The notes: generated from the sequence alone by a model not told the origin. A stretch of DNA of 64,000 nucleotides from Plantago major (GCA_026545765.1 JAIFAC010000476.1:26360-90359), one strand, 5' to 3'. Positions 29,801 to 40,345 are shown, counted from the stretch's first letter. Numbers and translations: made by a program.

Positions 29801-31239
29801 TTGGGCAAGATTGGCTTGAATGCCATCTCCATTCTGGTCTGACCATCTGCCTTTTCAAAGGTTTCAATAAGCTTGTGTGCTACTTCCTTTATGAAGTTCT
29901 TATTCATCAACGTGGCAAATTTGTATTGCTTAGTTCGAAACATTGCATGCACATAATTCTCCAAATCAATTGCTCTTTCTCTTCTGGTAGGGTGATCAGT
30001 GACCCTTGTGATCCCAAACAGATCAGAGCATCTGAGTCTCTGCCATTTCTTGAAATACTTTAGATGCTTTGGCAGAGTATGAGCCTTGAAGAATGGAAGT
30101 AGGTCGTTGTTCTAATCTTCAGGGACCACTAAGGCACTAGCTTAAGCCTGGAAGAGAGAGTTTTGAGTTAGTTTCAAAACTTTAGTAGATATCTGGGTTT
30201 TAGAGTAGTCAGTATCATGTTACGTAAACAACAACAGGATCAGAAGGTTAGACTACTGAGGTTCCAGGTGCCTCAGATATCTTGGTGTGAGGAGGAGACT
30301 TGGAAGTCTGATCCTCAGCATCCTCTCTCTCTTTTTGAACCTGAGAATAAAATATAACATAACACTCAGAGATTTATCAGGAGAGAAACACTTAGACAAT
30401 TTGAAATCTGAGATGTAAATTACCTCCACAGTAGGAGGCTCAGATACTTGTCTCTCCGAAACTTGTACAGTTTCTGGTATTCTCTCTGGTGATGAAGGTT
30501 TGGTGGCCTCATCAATTTCCCTTGGTTGAGGGGATTGAGTGGGCAATTCCCCAGCAACTTGTACTTCTGTTTGAGCCTGTGAGTAGAAAGTGTTAAGTTT
30601 ATAGAAAAATGATCAGAGTAACATTGTGAAGAATATAGAATTTTGAGATATATACCTTCTCAATAGAAGGGTCGGATACTTGTTCCTCAGAGACTTTGTG
30701 AGTCTCTGGTTGATTCTCTGATGAGTCAGGCTTCTCAGCCTCATCATTTTTCTTCTCAGTTGGAGCCTATTAGAAACAAACACTTAGTTAGTCAAGTGTG
30801 TATAAAAGATATCTGAAAAGTTTTATCTTAAGGTACTCTCTATCACCTGTAGCACAGGCTCAGATTCCTTAAGAGATGAGGCTGTGGTGGCCTCCTTCTC
30901 AGTCTCTGAGGCAAGCTTTCCAGCTTCCTCTTGTTCTTGTGTTTCTAATTAAGCCTGTAACAAAGATATTTTAATAAGTAACAAGATTTAAGCATAATTT
31001 ATCACAAGTAAAGAGTTAAACCATTCAGCTACCTGAGCTTTGTCAGGCTGACTGGTCTCTGGAATTTGTGAAGTTTCCATGCGTTGGTCTTGTTGTTCTT
31101 TGACCACTTTTTTGTTAGAAGTTTGAGGTACTTCGGACCTTTCCTGAGTATGCAACTCAGTTGCCCCCCCCACCCCCCGGTTGATCATTCTGAGCAGATG
31201 CCTCAGTTTGATCCCTCCCATTGAGTTAGAACCGCTCAT
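29801..31239 (-). pseudogene. Element E env-like gene, 3' part with multiple short introns
   Basis: Read on the minus strand, a first exon (31239 to 31033: SNSMGGIKLRHLLRMINRG and onward to SQPDKAQ) is followed by five intron-exon steps and a longer last exon (30147 to about 29801: LPFFKAHTLPKHLKYFKKW, VHAMFRTKQYKFATLMNKNF, HKLIETFEKADGQTRMEM). The exons are acidic and rich in Glu, Ser and Pro, and they read in one frame when the GT-AG introns are removed. Two of them have TAA directly after GCT where others have CAA, so the gene is broken by apparent C to T changes. It lies after pol in element E, where Sirevirus env-like ORFs sit. The protein has no recognised family here. Confidence 0.65.
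30148..31032 (-). repeat. Tandem exon-intron array (5 introns, 4 small exons)
   Basis: On the minus strand introns lie at 31032-30955 (78 bp), 30846-30767 (80), 30655-30577 (79), 30423-30341 (83) and 30256-30148 (109). Each starts GT and ends AG, most with a CAG or TAG after a pyrimidine-rich stretch. Enclosed exons are 108, 111, 153 and 84 bp, all multiples of three and all phase 0, each starting with GCT or GTT (Ala or Val) and then a Gln, Pro or former Gln codon. Exon contents are similar in style (SEKxVSEPxxE-type endings such as VSEEQVSDPSIEK and VSERQVSEPPTVE). Confidence 0.75.
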
Positions 31240-31548
31240 TTCTGAGATTTTCTTGACAAGGAAAGATGCTGGTATCTCATGCTATAACTCAAGTATCATC
31301 TCAACAGCATCCACTATTGGCTGTTGTGGTTGGTGTGGTGATTCTGATCTGGATGAAGAAGGTGATAGTAGTATCCTCCAACACTAAGTTGCCACTCATC
31401 AGAGCATCTTCAATGTGCTTAAGTGTTACTTACTCTAATGGTGTGTTTTGTCCAGTGATCTTGGACACAGTTGCTTCTTCAGCAACCTTTGAACTAGTTG
31501 CCTTCTCAGCAACCTCTGCACTCGTTGCTCTTTCAGCAACCTTGGGGA
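31240..31548 (-). pseudogene. Element E env-like gene, middle part
   Basis: The minus strand reads ITGQNTPLE-like codons and three repeats of an 'A-T-S-K-V-A-E' type (VAERATSAEVAEKATSSKVA) near 31480-31545. A strong donor GTAAGT (minus strand, ending at 31433) and several AG acceptors up to 31240 suggest another intron of about 0.2 kb. This could not be settled by eye. Confidence 0.45.
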
Positions 31549-31840
31549 TTATGGTTTCCCCCTCATCTTCATATTCCTCATCGAAATCTGGGACTGAATT
31601 ATCAACAATCCCTGCTGCTTATGCAGAGTGAGTTTGAAGTTTCTCACTGCTTTTATCAGCATTGATAAGTTCATCAGCAAGGCACTCTGCAGCATTGATG
31701 AGTTCATCAGTTGTGGTCTTAGCAGTATTGATGAGTTCATCATCAGTGGTCTTAGCAGCATTGATGAGTTCATCAGCAGTGGTCTTAGCAGCATTGATGA
31801 GTTCATCTTCATTGATGATCTGAGAGTCGACATCCTGATG
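31549..31840 (-). pseudogene. Element E env-like gene, DELINAAKTT repeat segment
   Basis: On the minus strand about 31825-31655 encodes five tandem units of the type DELINAAKTT (33-36 bp each), some with changes (DELINTAKTT, DELINAAECL, DELINADKSS). The next part (31640-31560) is acidic (PDFDEEYEDEGE). The repeat is expected to form an amphipathic helix, but no function is known. The plus-strand frame across it is an antisense shadow. Confidence 0.7.
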
Positions 31841-31969
31841 GGTATGTCTACTAATTTTCCAGAGACTTCTTTACGTGAAGTTACGGGCTTTTTAGTATAG
31901 CGGAACCCTTAGATACCTCATCAGTCTTTCGTTTCTTAGAACCTCTCTGAGATGCAGTAACCTTTTTCA

Positions 31970-32711
31970 TCATGTTTGTATAATCAAATTTGTAGAGTAG
32001 GTTACTATTGGCAATGTCTGCCGTCTCTCTGAGCTCAATGCGAGAACTCCGATGTAGCATATCTTCAGTCCATAGCTTACTGTGGCTTTTGGCTCAGCAA
32101 GGCCCTTCACGATTTTTGGCTCAAAGCCTTGTATCTTCTTCATAAATTTCATGAAGGCATACTTCCCCCAATTAAAAGGGTTTTCCAGCCTTTTGTTTTG
32201 TTGATTCAACAAGAACGTCATCATCCAGCGTTCTTGGATTATCTGGTCAGTTCCTCCTTGTAGACCATCAAATCATATGTGAAGGATACTTGCCAACACA
32301 TCCCGGTGAACGGCGGATGTACGGTTACGATGTCGACAAGTTTGAAGTTGATGGGTGTGCGGCTTGTCGAGATCACACACATCAACTTTGAAACTTTGAC
32401 ACCCTCAAGGAGATATTCATCCTTCGTGTCAATTTCAAAATCCTTTCCAAAATTTTGAAGTTCAAACATCACACAGAAAGCTGTTTCATTCAACAGGATT
32501 TCCTGTCCTTGGACTTTAGTCTTGATAGACACTGTCTCAATGCCTTCAGAGACTTTGGAAATAATCGTGGAGTTATTGTAAAACTACAGGATATCCAGTG
32601 AAGAAACTCCACTGGGAAGGCGGATAAAGCCCTTGATTTGTGCCTTTTCAAGCATATCAAGTACCAACTTCTGTCGACTGGTTTTCTATTGCACCACAAG
32701 GTATTCATCAA
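31970..32711 (-). pseudogene. Element E env-like gene, N-terminal half
   Basis: Pieces in shifted frames read VLDMLEKAQIKGFIRLPSGV, SIKTKVQGQEILLNETAFCV, KDEYLLEGVKVSKLMCV, FTGMCWQVSFTYDLMVYKEE (32700-32239), and then LNQQNKRLENPFNWGKYAFM, KKIQGFEPKIVKGL (32224-31970). Together they form a roughly 230-residue region that looks like one folded domain. The family is not recognised with certainty; the position after copia pol fits the extra ORF of Sireviruses. No signal peptide or membrane span. Confidence 0.6.
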
Positions 32712-33490
32712 TCATGGCACCACCCCAAATCATCACTGTGATTTGAGGTCCAATAATCGAGATTGAACTCTCCGATCGACAATTGTTTGTTATCACCCTG
32801 CTGGTGCTTGCTTTTGATACGGAGGTAGTAACAAATTTACGAGTAGAAACACGTTTGGAGTCATCTCTTTAAATATTAGTAGTTTTGAAACTTGGAAAGA
32901 GATTAGGGTAAAAAGTTAGTAATCTTTGCGAAAAACTAAGAAGGAATCGATAATTGCGGAGAAAATTGCGGGGAGAATACAGAGTATTATGCAGTTTTTG
33001 TGCAAGGGCAAATGTAGGATTAGGCGAAAGTGATTTCTTTTGCCAAAATCATATATATATAGCATTTTACTCTCAACAGACATATACATACAAATTGATT
33101 TTGTACATATGTATCTGTGCAAATGCAAATAGGCGTGGGTAAAATTCATTTTGCATTAAATGCTTAGTGGGCCACGTCTGTGTTTTTACAGTCCACTAAT
33201 TTTACTGAGAATTGATCTCGTCTGTTAAGATCAAACGCCCATTTCATTAAGGGTCACGATTGCTTCTTCAACAATGATCACAATCAGTAATTGTAATTGT
33301 GCTCAATTAATGAAATTTGGCGTAAGGCTTTGTGAATCACATCTCTTTTCTGTGACTAGGGGATAGTCTTTGGACTTATGTAGTCAGTTTAGAGACTGTG
33401 TGTAACTTAATATAAAAATGGAAAGATACAAAACACTAGAGATGTAGTTGACTGAATATAATTGTACCACATTTCTCTTTTGTGTCCCCC
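32712..33490. other. Spacer between env-like gene and hairpin array of element E
   Basis: No convincing ORF. The minus strand has a TATATATATGATTTTGGC-type segment near 33045-33060 that could be a TATA box for the env-like gene downstream. An ACATTTGCCC/TTTTGCC-rich stretch follows. Otherwise nothing recognisable. Confidence 0.4.
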
Positions 33491-33496
33491 CTCACT

Positions 33497-33775
33497 AAGT
33501 GATCTAGATATCTGAGTACTTGTCTCAGAAATCTTCAAATAGCCATTTTACCCTTTAACCTATGATATCTGAGTACCCGTCTGAGATATCTTTTTGTTAT
33601 GTGTTTCACCTTTCGTTTTTGATATTCTGGAATCCTGTTCCAGATATCTTATCTCTTCTTTTTCCTTTCTCAATCATATTGAGTTCCTGTCTCAGATACC
33701 TTTTTGCCTTGAATATCTGGATGACTGTTCCAGATATCTTTCTCCTTTCTGAGTTTCCGTCTCAGAGATTAGAAC
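33497..33775. repeat. Array of six imperfect hairpins based on AGATATCTGAG
   Basis: Units at about 33507-33535, 33563-33590, 33620-33648, 33687-33712, 33716-33743 and 33758-33778 each consist of an arm like AGATATCTGAG (or ATATCTGGA), a 5-7 base loop rich in C and T (TACTTGT, TACCCGT, TCCTG, TTCCTGT, GACTG, TTTCCGT) and the complementary arm, with 0-2 mismatches. Spacers are pyrimidine-rich. The array lies immediately after the pol frame of element E. Confidence 0.82.
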
Positions 33776-33799
33776 TTTTCAGTTCCTTTGGTAGCTCCA

Positions 33800-34111
33800 T
33801 TAACTTGAGGCTCTCAAGGTTAAGAACCTGCTTTCTTGCAAAGGCTTTGTAAAGATATCTGCAAGTTGGTCTTCAGTACCAATCTTGAGTATCTCTATAT
33901 TACCTTTTTCAACATGGTCTCTAATGAAGTGGAGTCTAACATCAATGTGCTTTGTTCTTGCAAGAAATTTAGGATTATGAGTTATGGCAATAGCACTTGT
34001 GTTGTCACAGAAAATCGGAGTTTTCACTTCATTGATCTCATAGTCTTTGAGTTGTTGTTCTATCCACAATATCTGTGAAGCATAACATCCAGCAGCAATA
34101 TATTCAGCCAT
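33800..34111 (-). CDS. Element E RNase H
   Basis: The frame has the copia RNase H end: AEYIAAGCYASQILWIEQQL, CDNTSAIAITHNP, RTKHIDVRLHFIRDHVEKG and the full DIFTKPLQESRF motif. It is clearly the same family as element A (312-1439). The upstream half of the domain lies in broken frames up to 34150. A change of Glu-Ala to Met-Ala at the frame start is only the ORF boundary. Confidence 0.87.
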   Translation of the reverse strand: MAEYIAAGCYASQILWIEQQLKDYEINEVKTPIFCDNTSAIAITHNPKFLARTKHIDVRLHFIRDHVEKGNIEILKIGTEDQLADIFTKPLQESRFLTLRASS

Positions 34112-35064
34112 TGTGGTAGATGTGGCAATTGAGTTTTATTTCTTGCTGAACCATGATATTAATCTGGCACCAAGAAATTGACAAGTTCCTGAGGTGCTTT
34201 TTCTATCAAGCAATGATCCAGCATAGTCAGCATCGTAATAGCCAACTAAACTCGATCCATTGTCTTTTGGATACCACAATCGACTTTATGCGAAATCTAG
34301 CACACTCCAGCATATTGAATATCGGTCTACTTGCGGTGAAAGGTAGAGACGATCAATTTCCTATACTTGTGTTCTTCAACACTCATGAGAGATTGATATA
34401 GGTCATTTTGGTTCAATGCTCATAGGTATCTTAGCATTCTTTTCAGAAGGCTTTAGATTAAACTTGTTGTGCATATCCTTTGCATACTTTGTTTGACTAA
34501 TGAATATTCCATCATTAAATTGCTTGACTTGTAATCCTAGGAAGTAGTTTAATTCTTCCATTATGCTCATCTCAAATTTACTTTTCATGAGCTCAAAAGT
34601 CTTCACAAAGTTGCTTGTCTTTAGATCAAATATAATGTCATCAACATATACTTGAACTAAAGTAGTTTCCTTTATGGTTCAAAGTAAAAAGTGTTTTATT
34701 TACATCTCCTTTCTTGAAGCCACTTTCGGCAAGTATTTGGCTAAAGTATCATACCATACTCTCGGATCTGTTTATCCATCTGAGCTTTACGAAGCATATA
34801 AACCATTCTACTTTACATGGAAACCTCAAAGCACAGTGGTTGTTCAACATAGACTTCTTGAAAGTTCACCGTTTAGGAATGCACTTTTAACATCCATCGA
34901 TAAACTTTAAAGTCATTATGAGCTGCAAAGGCTAGAAATAGTCTAATTGCATCCAATCTTGCAACTGGAGCATATGACTCGTCAAAATCTAGTCCTTCTG
35001 TATGGGTGAATCTCTTGGCAACCAACCTTGCTTTGAATATGGTTATTTCACCAGACTCATTCAT
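34112..35064 (-). pseudogene. Element E reverse transcriptase, frameshifted
   Basis: RT pieces lie in several frames: NESGEITIFKARLVAKRFTH and DFDESYAPVARLDAIRL (35064-34873), a broken YVDD region near 34640, and [20 protein letters not shown] (34606-34403). At least four indels, relative to the intact copy in element A, prevent translation. The plus-strand frames here are shadows. Confidence 0.8.
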
Positions 35065-35268
35065 TTTATTTCTGAAAACCCACTTGGTTCTAATTACAGA
35101 TATTCCGTCAACAAATGGAACCAGTTTCCAGACTTTGTTTCTCTCAAATTGATCGACTCTTCTTGCATTGCGGAGATCCGATCTTGATCCTTCAATGCTT
35201 CTTCTATAGTTTTAGGTTCAATATTTGAGATGAAACATCCATGAAAGTCATCAATTGCTCTCCTAGTT

Positions 35269-35997
35269 CTAACTCCTTGATCTAAGGACGATCACATCCT
35301 TGGCAGGATGATTTCTTATCCATTTCATAATGGGTTTTGAACTAGTAGGATCAATATCATTTTGATCTGAATGTGAATCAATATGATCTTGATAGGATAC
35401 TTGTGCAGTATCTGAAATATCTAGCACATGGAAAATGCCACGGATATCAGACACTTCAGTGTTAGAGATATCTGAAATTTGATTTTCAGCAATCTCATTA
35501 TCAGAAACCTCTTCATGATGAAGGTTCTCAGTAACCTGTTCCATTTCTGGAATTCTCATAGGAAATTCTTCATCATGTCTTAGAGTCATCTGGTTGTTAC
35601 TAAGCAATGGCTGCTTTTCATCGTCAGAGTCATCCTCTAAGTGAATGACAGAGTTGTTTCCTTTTGAGGATTCTTCTTCAGAATCTTTAATCATTAGTTC
35701 TTTGAACCTATTTGAGAGTTCTTCATTCAAGAGTACTTTCTTGTTTCCTTCGTAGAAGACTACATGAACAAATTCTTCAATCTTTTGCGTTCTTTTGTTG
35801 TATATTCTGTAGGCTTTGCTATTCAGAGAATAACCAAGAAATACTCCTTCATCCACTTTTAGTTGAAATGTTCTCAAGTATTCTTTTCCATTGTTAGGAA
35901 CAAAACATCTGCAACCAAACACCCTTAGATGTTTGATACTGGGGGGTCTACCAATCAAAAGTTCATAAGGAGTTTTTTCATGGTGTTTGTTAATCAA
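35269..35997 (-). CDS. Element E integrase C-terminal part and acidic linker
   Basis: The 242-residue frame starts inside integrase (HEKTPYELLIGRPPSIKHLR, VFGCRCFVPNNGKEYL) and passes through FLGYSLNSKAYRIYNKRT to the acidic linker before RT (DSEEESSKGNNSVIHLEDDS). The linker holds repeated ISD or VSD motifs (ISDISNTEVSDIRG, LDISDTAQVSYQD) that arise from AGATATCTGA-type DNA, the same motif that makes the hairpin array. The frame matches 52288-52992 closely. Confidence 0.85.
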   Translation of the reverse strand: MINKHHEKTPYELLIGRPPSIKHLRVFGCRCFVPNNGKEYLRTFQLKVDEGVFLGYSLNSKAYRIYNKRTQKIEEFVHVVFYEGNKKVLLNEELSNRFKELMIKDSEEESSKGNNSVIHLEDDSDDEKQPLLSNNQMTLRHDEEFPMRIPEMEQVTENLHHEEVSDNEIAENQISDISNTEVSDIRGIFHVLDISDTAQVSYQDHIDSHSDQNDIDPTSSKPIMKWIRNHPAKDVIVLRSRS

Positions 35998-36857
35998 ACA
36001 TCTATTTTGAGTGTAGTAGGTGTGTTATGACTTCAACGAATAGATTTCACTTATTTGATGTCGGAGCATTGTTCTTCTTTGCTTCTTTTACGGTCCTATT
36101 CATCCTTTCAGCAACACCATTTTGTTGTGGTGTTCTTACTGAAGATAGTTGATGTTGTATACCTTTGCAGGTACAAAACTCTTTTATGTCTTTGGTTCAC
36201 AAACTCGATACCATGATGCATTACGATTCTGAGATACCTTGTCATTTTCATGACTTCAAGCTTATTGACAAGTTGGATATCTCAACCCTTGCATCAGATT
36301 TATATTTGAGAAATACAACCCAGTGAATCTTGAGTAATTATCAACAACAACGGACCATACTTCTTTCGGCATAGCTACTTACGGAGGATTCAAAAGATCC
36401 ATATGTAACATTTGCGTTGGCCTTTCCTTTGGAGTGTCTAGTTTTAGACTTGAAAGATGTTTTGGATTGTTTTCCCATTTGGCAAAGTGAGCATATACCA
36501 TCTTTTCTATATACTATTTTGGGTAAACCAACCACAATTCTTTCTTGGCTAGCTTGTTGAGTTTTGAAGTTCAAGTGACTCATTCTTTTATGCCATAGCA
36601 GTTTTCTTGATGTGGCAGATTGACTCACCATGAGACATTCTTGATTGTGGCGGATGCCGATCGGCAACATAAAGATTTCCTTTTAGCTTCTTGACCAAGG
36701 CTTGCTTTGACTCATTGTCGATTACTTTGCATAGTTTTGACTTGATCTTTCTGATATACCATTTGTCTACCAATTGAATCACGCTTAAGAGATTATATTT
36801 CAATCCCTTTAAATGTAGTACTTGAGAGATTGTAAGAGCTCCAAACTTGATTACCAA
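35998..36857 (-). pseudogene. Element E integrase core, GAG-pre-integrase and protease end, broken
   Basis: From right to left: ALTISQVLHLKGLKYNLLSV (protease end, 36857-36588), KLLWHKRMSHLNFKTQQ and the zinc-binding CSLCQMGKQSKTSFK (36670-36341), then integrase core pieces including an RTPQQNGVAER-like block near 36110-36150. Frames shift often. The protease start with DSG lies near 36920-36980 (the minus strand gives a WHFDSGCGKHMT-like reading). Confidence 0.75.
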
Positions 36858-37925
36858 AACCTATGGTTGGATTTTCATCTCCTCCAATAAATCTAATAAT
36901 TGGTCCTTTATCGCATTTTCATAGTTAATCAGTTGCTTTGTCTCTGTCATGTGCTTCCCACATCCACTATCAAAATGCCACTTGGGTTCTTCCTCGAGTG
37001 TTACGCACAAGGCGAAACATGGAGTTAGTCTCTCATTCCAACAATGGAACCTTCTGGACTAAAGAATCTACCTGTAGGAATCCATTCCTGAATGAACTTC
37101 CTTGGGGTATTCTTTTGTCTTGTTGGAACATAAGGAGGAATTAAATGATTAGTGTCATTATCATTTAAAGATATTTTCCTTCTTGGTGTGTTCCTTGGTG
37201 CTCCTCATTTGCTTTACGATACTGTCGATTCTTTGATGCTTTTCAGCAAACTTAGCTTTCCTTGCCAGACTTCTTCTAGCCCAGGCATTCAGAGTGGTCA
37301 TAACCTGTTCTTTCTTCCACTTCTTATAATTGCTATGCGCAATCCTGGCTTTCATCCATCGTTCTTGCCCTTGTTTATACTCACGAGCGAGTCATTTCCT
37401 GATGGTTTTATAGCCAATGCCATTTCGAGCACCTGGTGCTGTGAGTTCCCTTCTCAGCATCTTTGCTAGTCTCTGGAACGTCTTTCTTTCCAGAAAATGT
37501 GATGTTGGAAAATTTGCCTGCTCCTGCAATTTTTCCTTTCTGAGAGACATAGCACTGTGGGTGATTACACTTTTCAGGGTTATGTTTCTATATAGAAATA
37601 TTCCCAACATTTTTCTTTTGGACTTGTTTTTCCCACAAAGGTTTGGTCGCGACTGCCTTTCCTTTGTCAACAACCTTAGCTTTCTGACCAATGTTGTAGG
37701 TTATTTGAGAACCATTTCTTTGAAACACGAACAAGCGTTATTCTTTCGTCACTCTTATTGAGTAGTAGAGCTATTTGTTTGTGTGTCCATTGATCCTCAC
37801 TTTTCGAGGGTCTCTTAAATAAGAGTGCACTTCAGTAAGAGTGTCACTAGCTTTGGCATAGGATTGAAAAGATCGTTCTTTCTTCTTGAGTTCCTCATTT
37901 TCAGAAAGAAGATCTTTATTTTCCT
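36858..37925 (-). pseudogene. Element E protease start and gag C-terminal part
   Basis: The minus strand gives the protease start near 36960, then gag pieces: RIAHSNYKKWKKEQVMT (37355-37161), the Cys/His-rich NPEKCNHPQCYVSQKGKIAG-like part (37392-37691) and the end of the coiled-coil segment (37740-37925: AKASDTLTEVHSYLRDP). In this element gag is uninterrupted at the spot where element A carries its nested LTR. At about 37925 gag changes abruptly into LTR sequence, so the first part of gag and the primer site are deleted. Confidence 0.75.
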
Positions 37926-39203
37926 TTAAATAACACAGATCTTTATAGTGGTATCTGAGGGTGGCGTAATCCCTTAACTAATCCACTCGCCCTTTCTCAG
38001 GACTTGAAATTCACTAAGATAGATATTGAGTTCTCCTTATAATAAACCTATCCCTTGATTTCCTTTTACACTAGCTTCCCAACCAAGTGTTCCCCGAGTT
38101 ATTGCCCATCTTTCTCATTGAGTACTTCCTGCTCGAAACCTTTGAGCTATTCCTTAGTTTCCATACTAAGTACTTCCTATGCTCAGTAACCTTGGAGTTA
38201 TTCCTTAGTTTCCCAAACTATGTACTTCCTGTACTCCACGCCATTTAAGGTGTTGGTTAAGGTAGTTTGTCAGGTGAGTAGTCTTAATAACTTTCTCAGT
38301 TATGTAGGAATACTCAATAGAACAAGAATCACTTAACACACTTCACAATGTGTGGTGATATGTTCTTTACAGACCCAAGTCTATGTTAAATGTTCTGGAG
38401 AATGAAACTTAGATACTTGATCTTTTGATTCAACTCCTTCACAGATAGTATTGCTTGTTTAGGATCAGGACACTTAGAACTTTCGTGCTACTTAGAATTC
38501 AAGAGCTTGGTCATAACATTAAGCTAGTGAATAAGTAGATTGAAGGCTTGTATGCTTGAAAGAATAAGTTTGTAGATGTAAGTTCTTGGTGTGTTCAGTG
38601 TGTGTTCAAGCATTCTAAGTGTTGATATTTATAGTTGAAAATCATGTCGTTTGAATAGTATTCGTTAGGCTTAATGAAATTCAAACTATTGATATATGTA
38701 AATAGTACTGCAGAAGACGTTGTCTCTTTACAGAGTTTTTCTCTTTTGTTCAGATGTCTCTGTCTGCACATTTATTGCATTCTACTATTTTTGTCCTGTA
38801 GTGCCAATGGAACTATGCATACTTTCTGAAGCATTGCATGTCTCTTTCCAGAGACCTTCACATCTTCAGATACCTGTTGAAACATTGTTTCCCAGAATCA
38901 TAGTTTTATCCAGGGTATCTGAGTGTAGATATCTGTGGGCACTTTTCCTCGTTCAGAAACCTTGTGTTTTCAGATATCTTTTGCAAAACTTTGTTTATTG
39001 AAAAACACTTGTTTATTCAAGATATCTGGACATAGGTATCTGATGACCTTCGCCTTCAGCAATCTTGTGTAGTCTTCAAAACTTCAAAATTGGTTGAACT
39101 CTCCTGCTGGATTCCTTCTTCTTGGTCTTCTTCAAAGATATAAAAATTACATTCAGAGATCTAACATCCTATACAAGATTTGCTAGACTAACATACTTAG
39201 TGA
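37926..39203 (-). repeat. Partial LTR of element E
   Basis: It matches the LTR at 3957-5609 from the GTGGTATCTG block (37950) through the tandem TACTTCCTATGCTC units (38090-38235) to ATACTTAGTGATT (39190-39203). The inner about 170 bp (with poly-G and the LTR end) and the outer about 150 bp are missing. On the outer side it meets unrelated sequence at 39204. Confidence 0.78.
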
Positions 39204-39205
39204 TT

Positions 39206-39285
39206 GGGTTGCAACTTAGACCTCCTGCCGGGTTGCAACTTAGGCTCTGAGCGGTCCTTATACTCTGCCGGGTTGCAACTTAGGC
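39206..39285. repeat. Three tandem copies of GGGTTGCAACTTAG(A/G)C
   Basis: Copies start at 39206, 39229 and 39269 and each but the first is preceded by CTGCC. Spacers are 24 and 40 bp periods. They lie at the very edge of the element E LTR. No known element is recognised. Confidence 0.75.
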
Positions 39286-40345
39286 GAGCGATCCACAGTT
39301 CACAAGCGTTAAATTGTATCAACGACCACGGTGAGTGTATTGCGTAGTCTGTAACATATAATGATTCGATGATTAATGCAAGCGAAAATCTACAAGTTGT
39401 TTGGATTGATTTGCGAGCTTCATCTTCTTACAGTACAGATGCCTGAGCCCCCACTAAAACAATATGGCTGTAGCTTCAAGTCACTCGGGGCGAAGGTGAG
39501 GAACAACCGAAACACAAGTGAACAAGTGATGAACAAGCGAGCCCTTGATCGGATCTTTATTAGGTTTTGGAGCCTTTTTTTTCGACAACATTAATTGTAA
39601 CATGTTTATTAAATTCTTGTTTGTAGCCATTTCTTTTATTAACAACACTAATTATAACTTTGTATTCAACTTTCGTTAGTTACAAATTAATTTATATGAA
39701 TCATGTTATTCCTCGGATTTTTGAAAAAATTCTAGTTTACTATGACTCAATTTGTTATTTAAAATATTGATGCATCCACAACTTTTGAGGTCGTCTTCTT
39801 GGAAACATGATAATGATGCACACTGTTGAAACTGAAGGCCACAAGCATTGGCATTACATGGTGCATCTTCATGGTACACTTGTGCTATGGACTGATATCA
39901 ATCAATCACCAAGAAAAGAAATGACAACAAACCATGAAAGGAAGTTTCATGCTAGTTCTAACTTTCCAAGTGTCCTTTTGCCCATCAAAAACAATAATGG
40001 CAATGGTGTGGAGTGGCCATCATTACAACAGGCAACTATGGCTTCCGGAATACCGGGCATATAGTTAGTTCGATGATGAATGGGTCCCTCAAAGATGCAA
40101 ATTTGTGAAGGAAAAGAGAAGCAAGAATGTCAGGATCACATGAATCCTTGTAGTGGATCGCTTAAAGCACAATAATACATTTCAGAGAAGGACCAAAGTA
40201 GCACTAATGCACATGATAAAATCAAGTATAATAAGCAAAGGGACTAGCAGCCTTCCTCATGAATTGCCGAGAACACTGAGCTCTAACGGTGGACTAAGTA
40301 CTATACCACTGCATAGTTCACGTCGACATAGAATAAGCTTGATGT
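39286..40345 (+). other. Unassigned region with two unidentified + frames
   Basis: The plus frame 39807-40064 (85 residues) reads HKHWHYMVHLHGTLVLWTDI and ends WPSLQQATMASGIPG; a second (40153-40350) follows after a stop. Neither is recognised and neither shows transposase, gag or pol motifs. It could be a captured gene fragment, part of the CACTA element whose end lies at 47918, or noncoding. Bases 39600-39780 are AT-rich. ATAAGCTTGATG(T)TATGAAAA near 40335 is also present at 52100 in a copia integrase fragment. Confidence 0.3.

Noticed and set aside
31628-31900. Plus-strand ORF with SIDEFISSGL repeats
   Set aside because: It is the antisense of the DELINAAKTT repeat, which agrees with the strand of the surrounding env-like gene.
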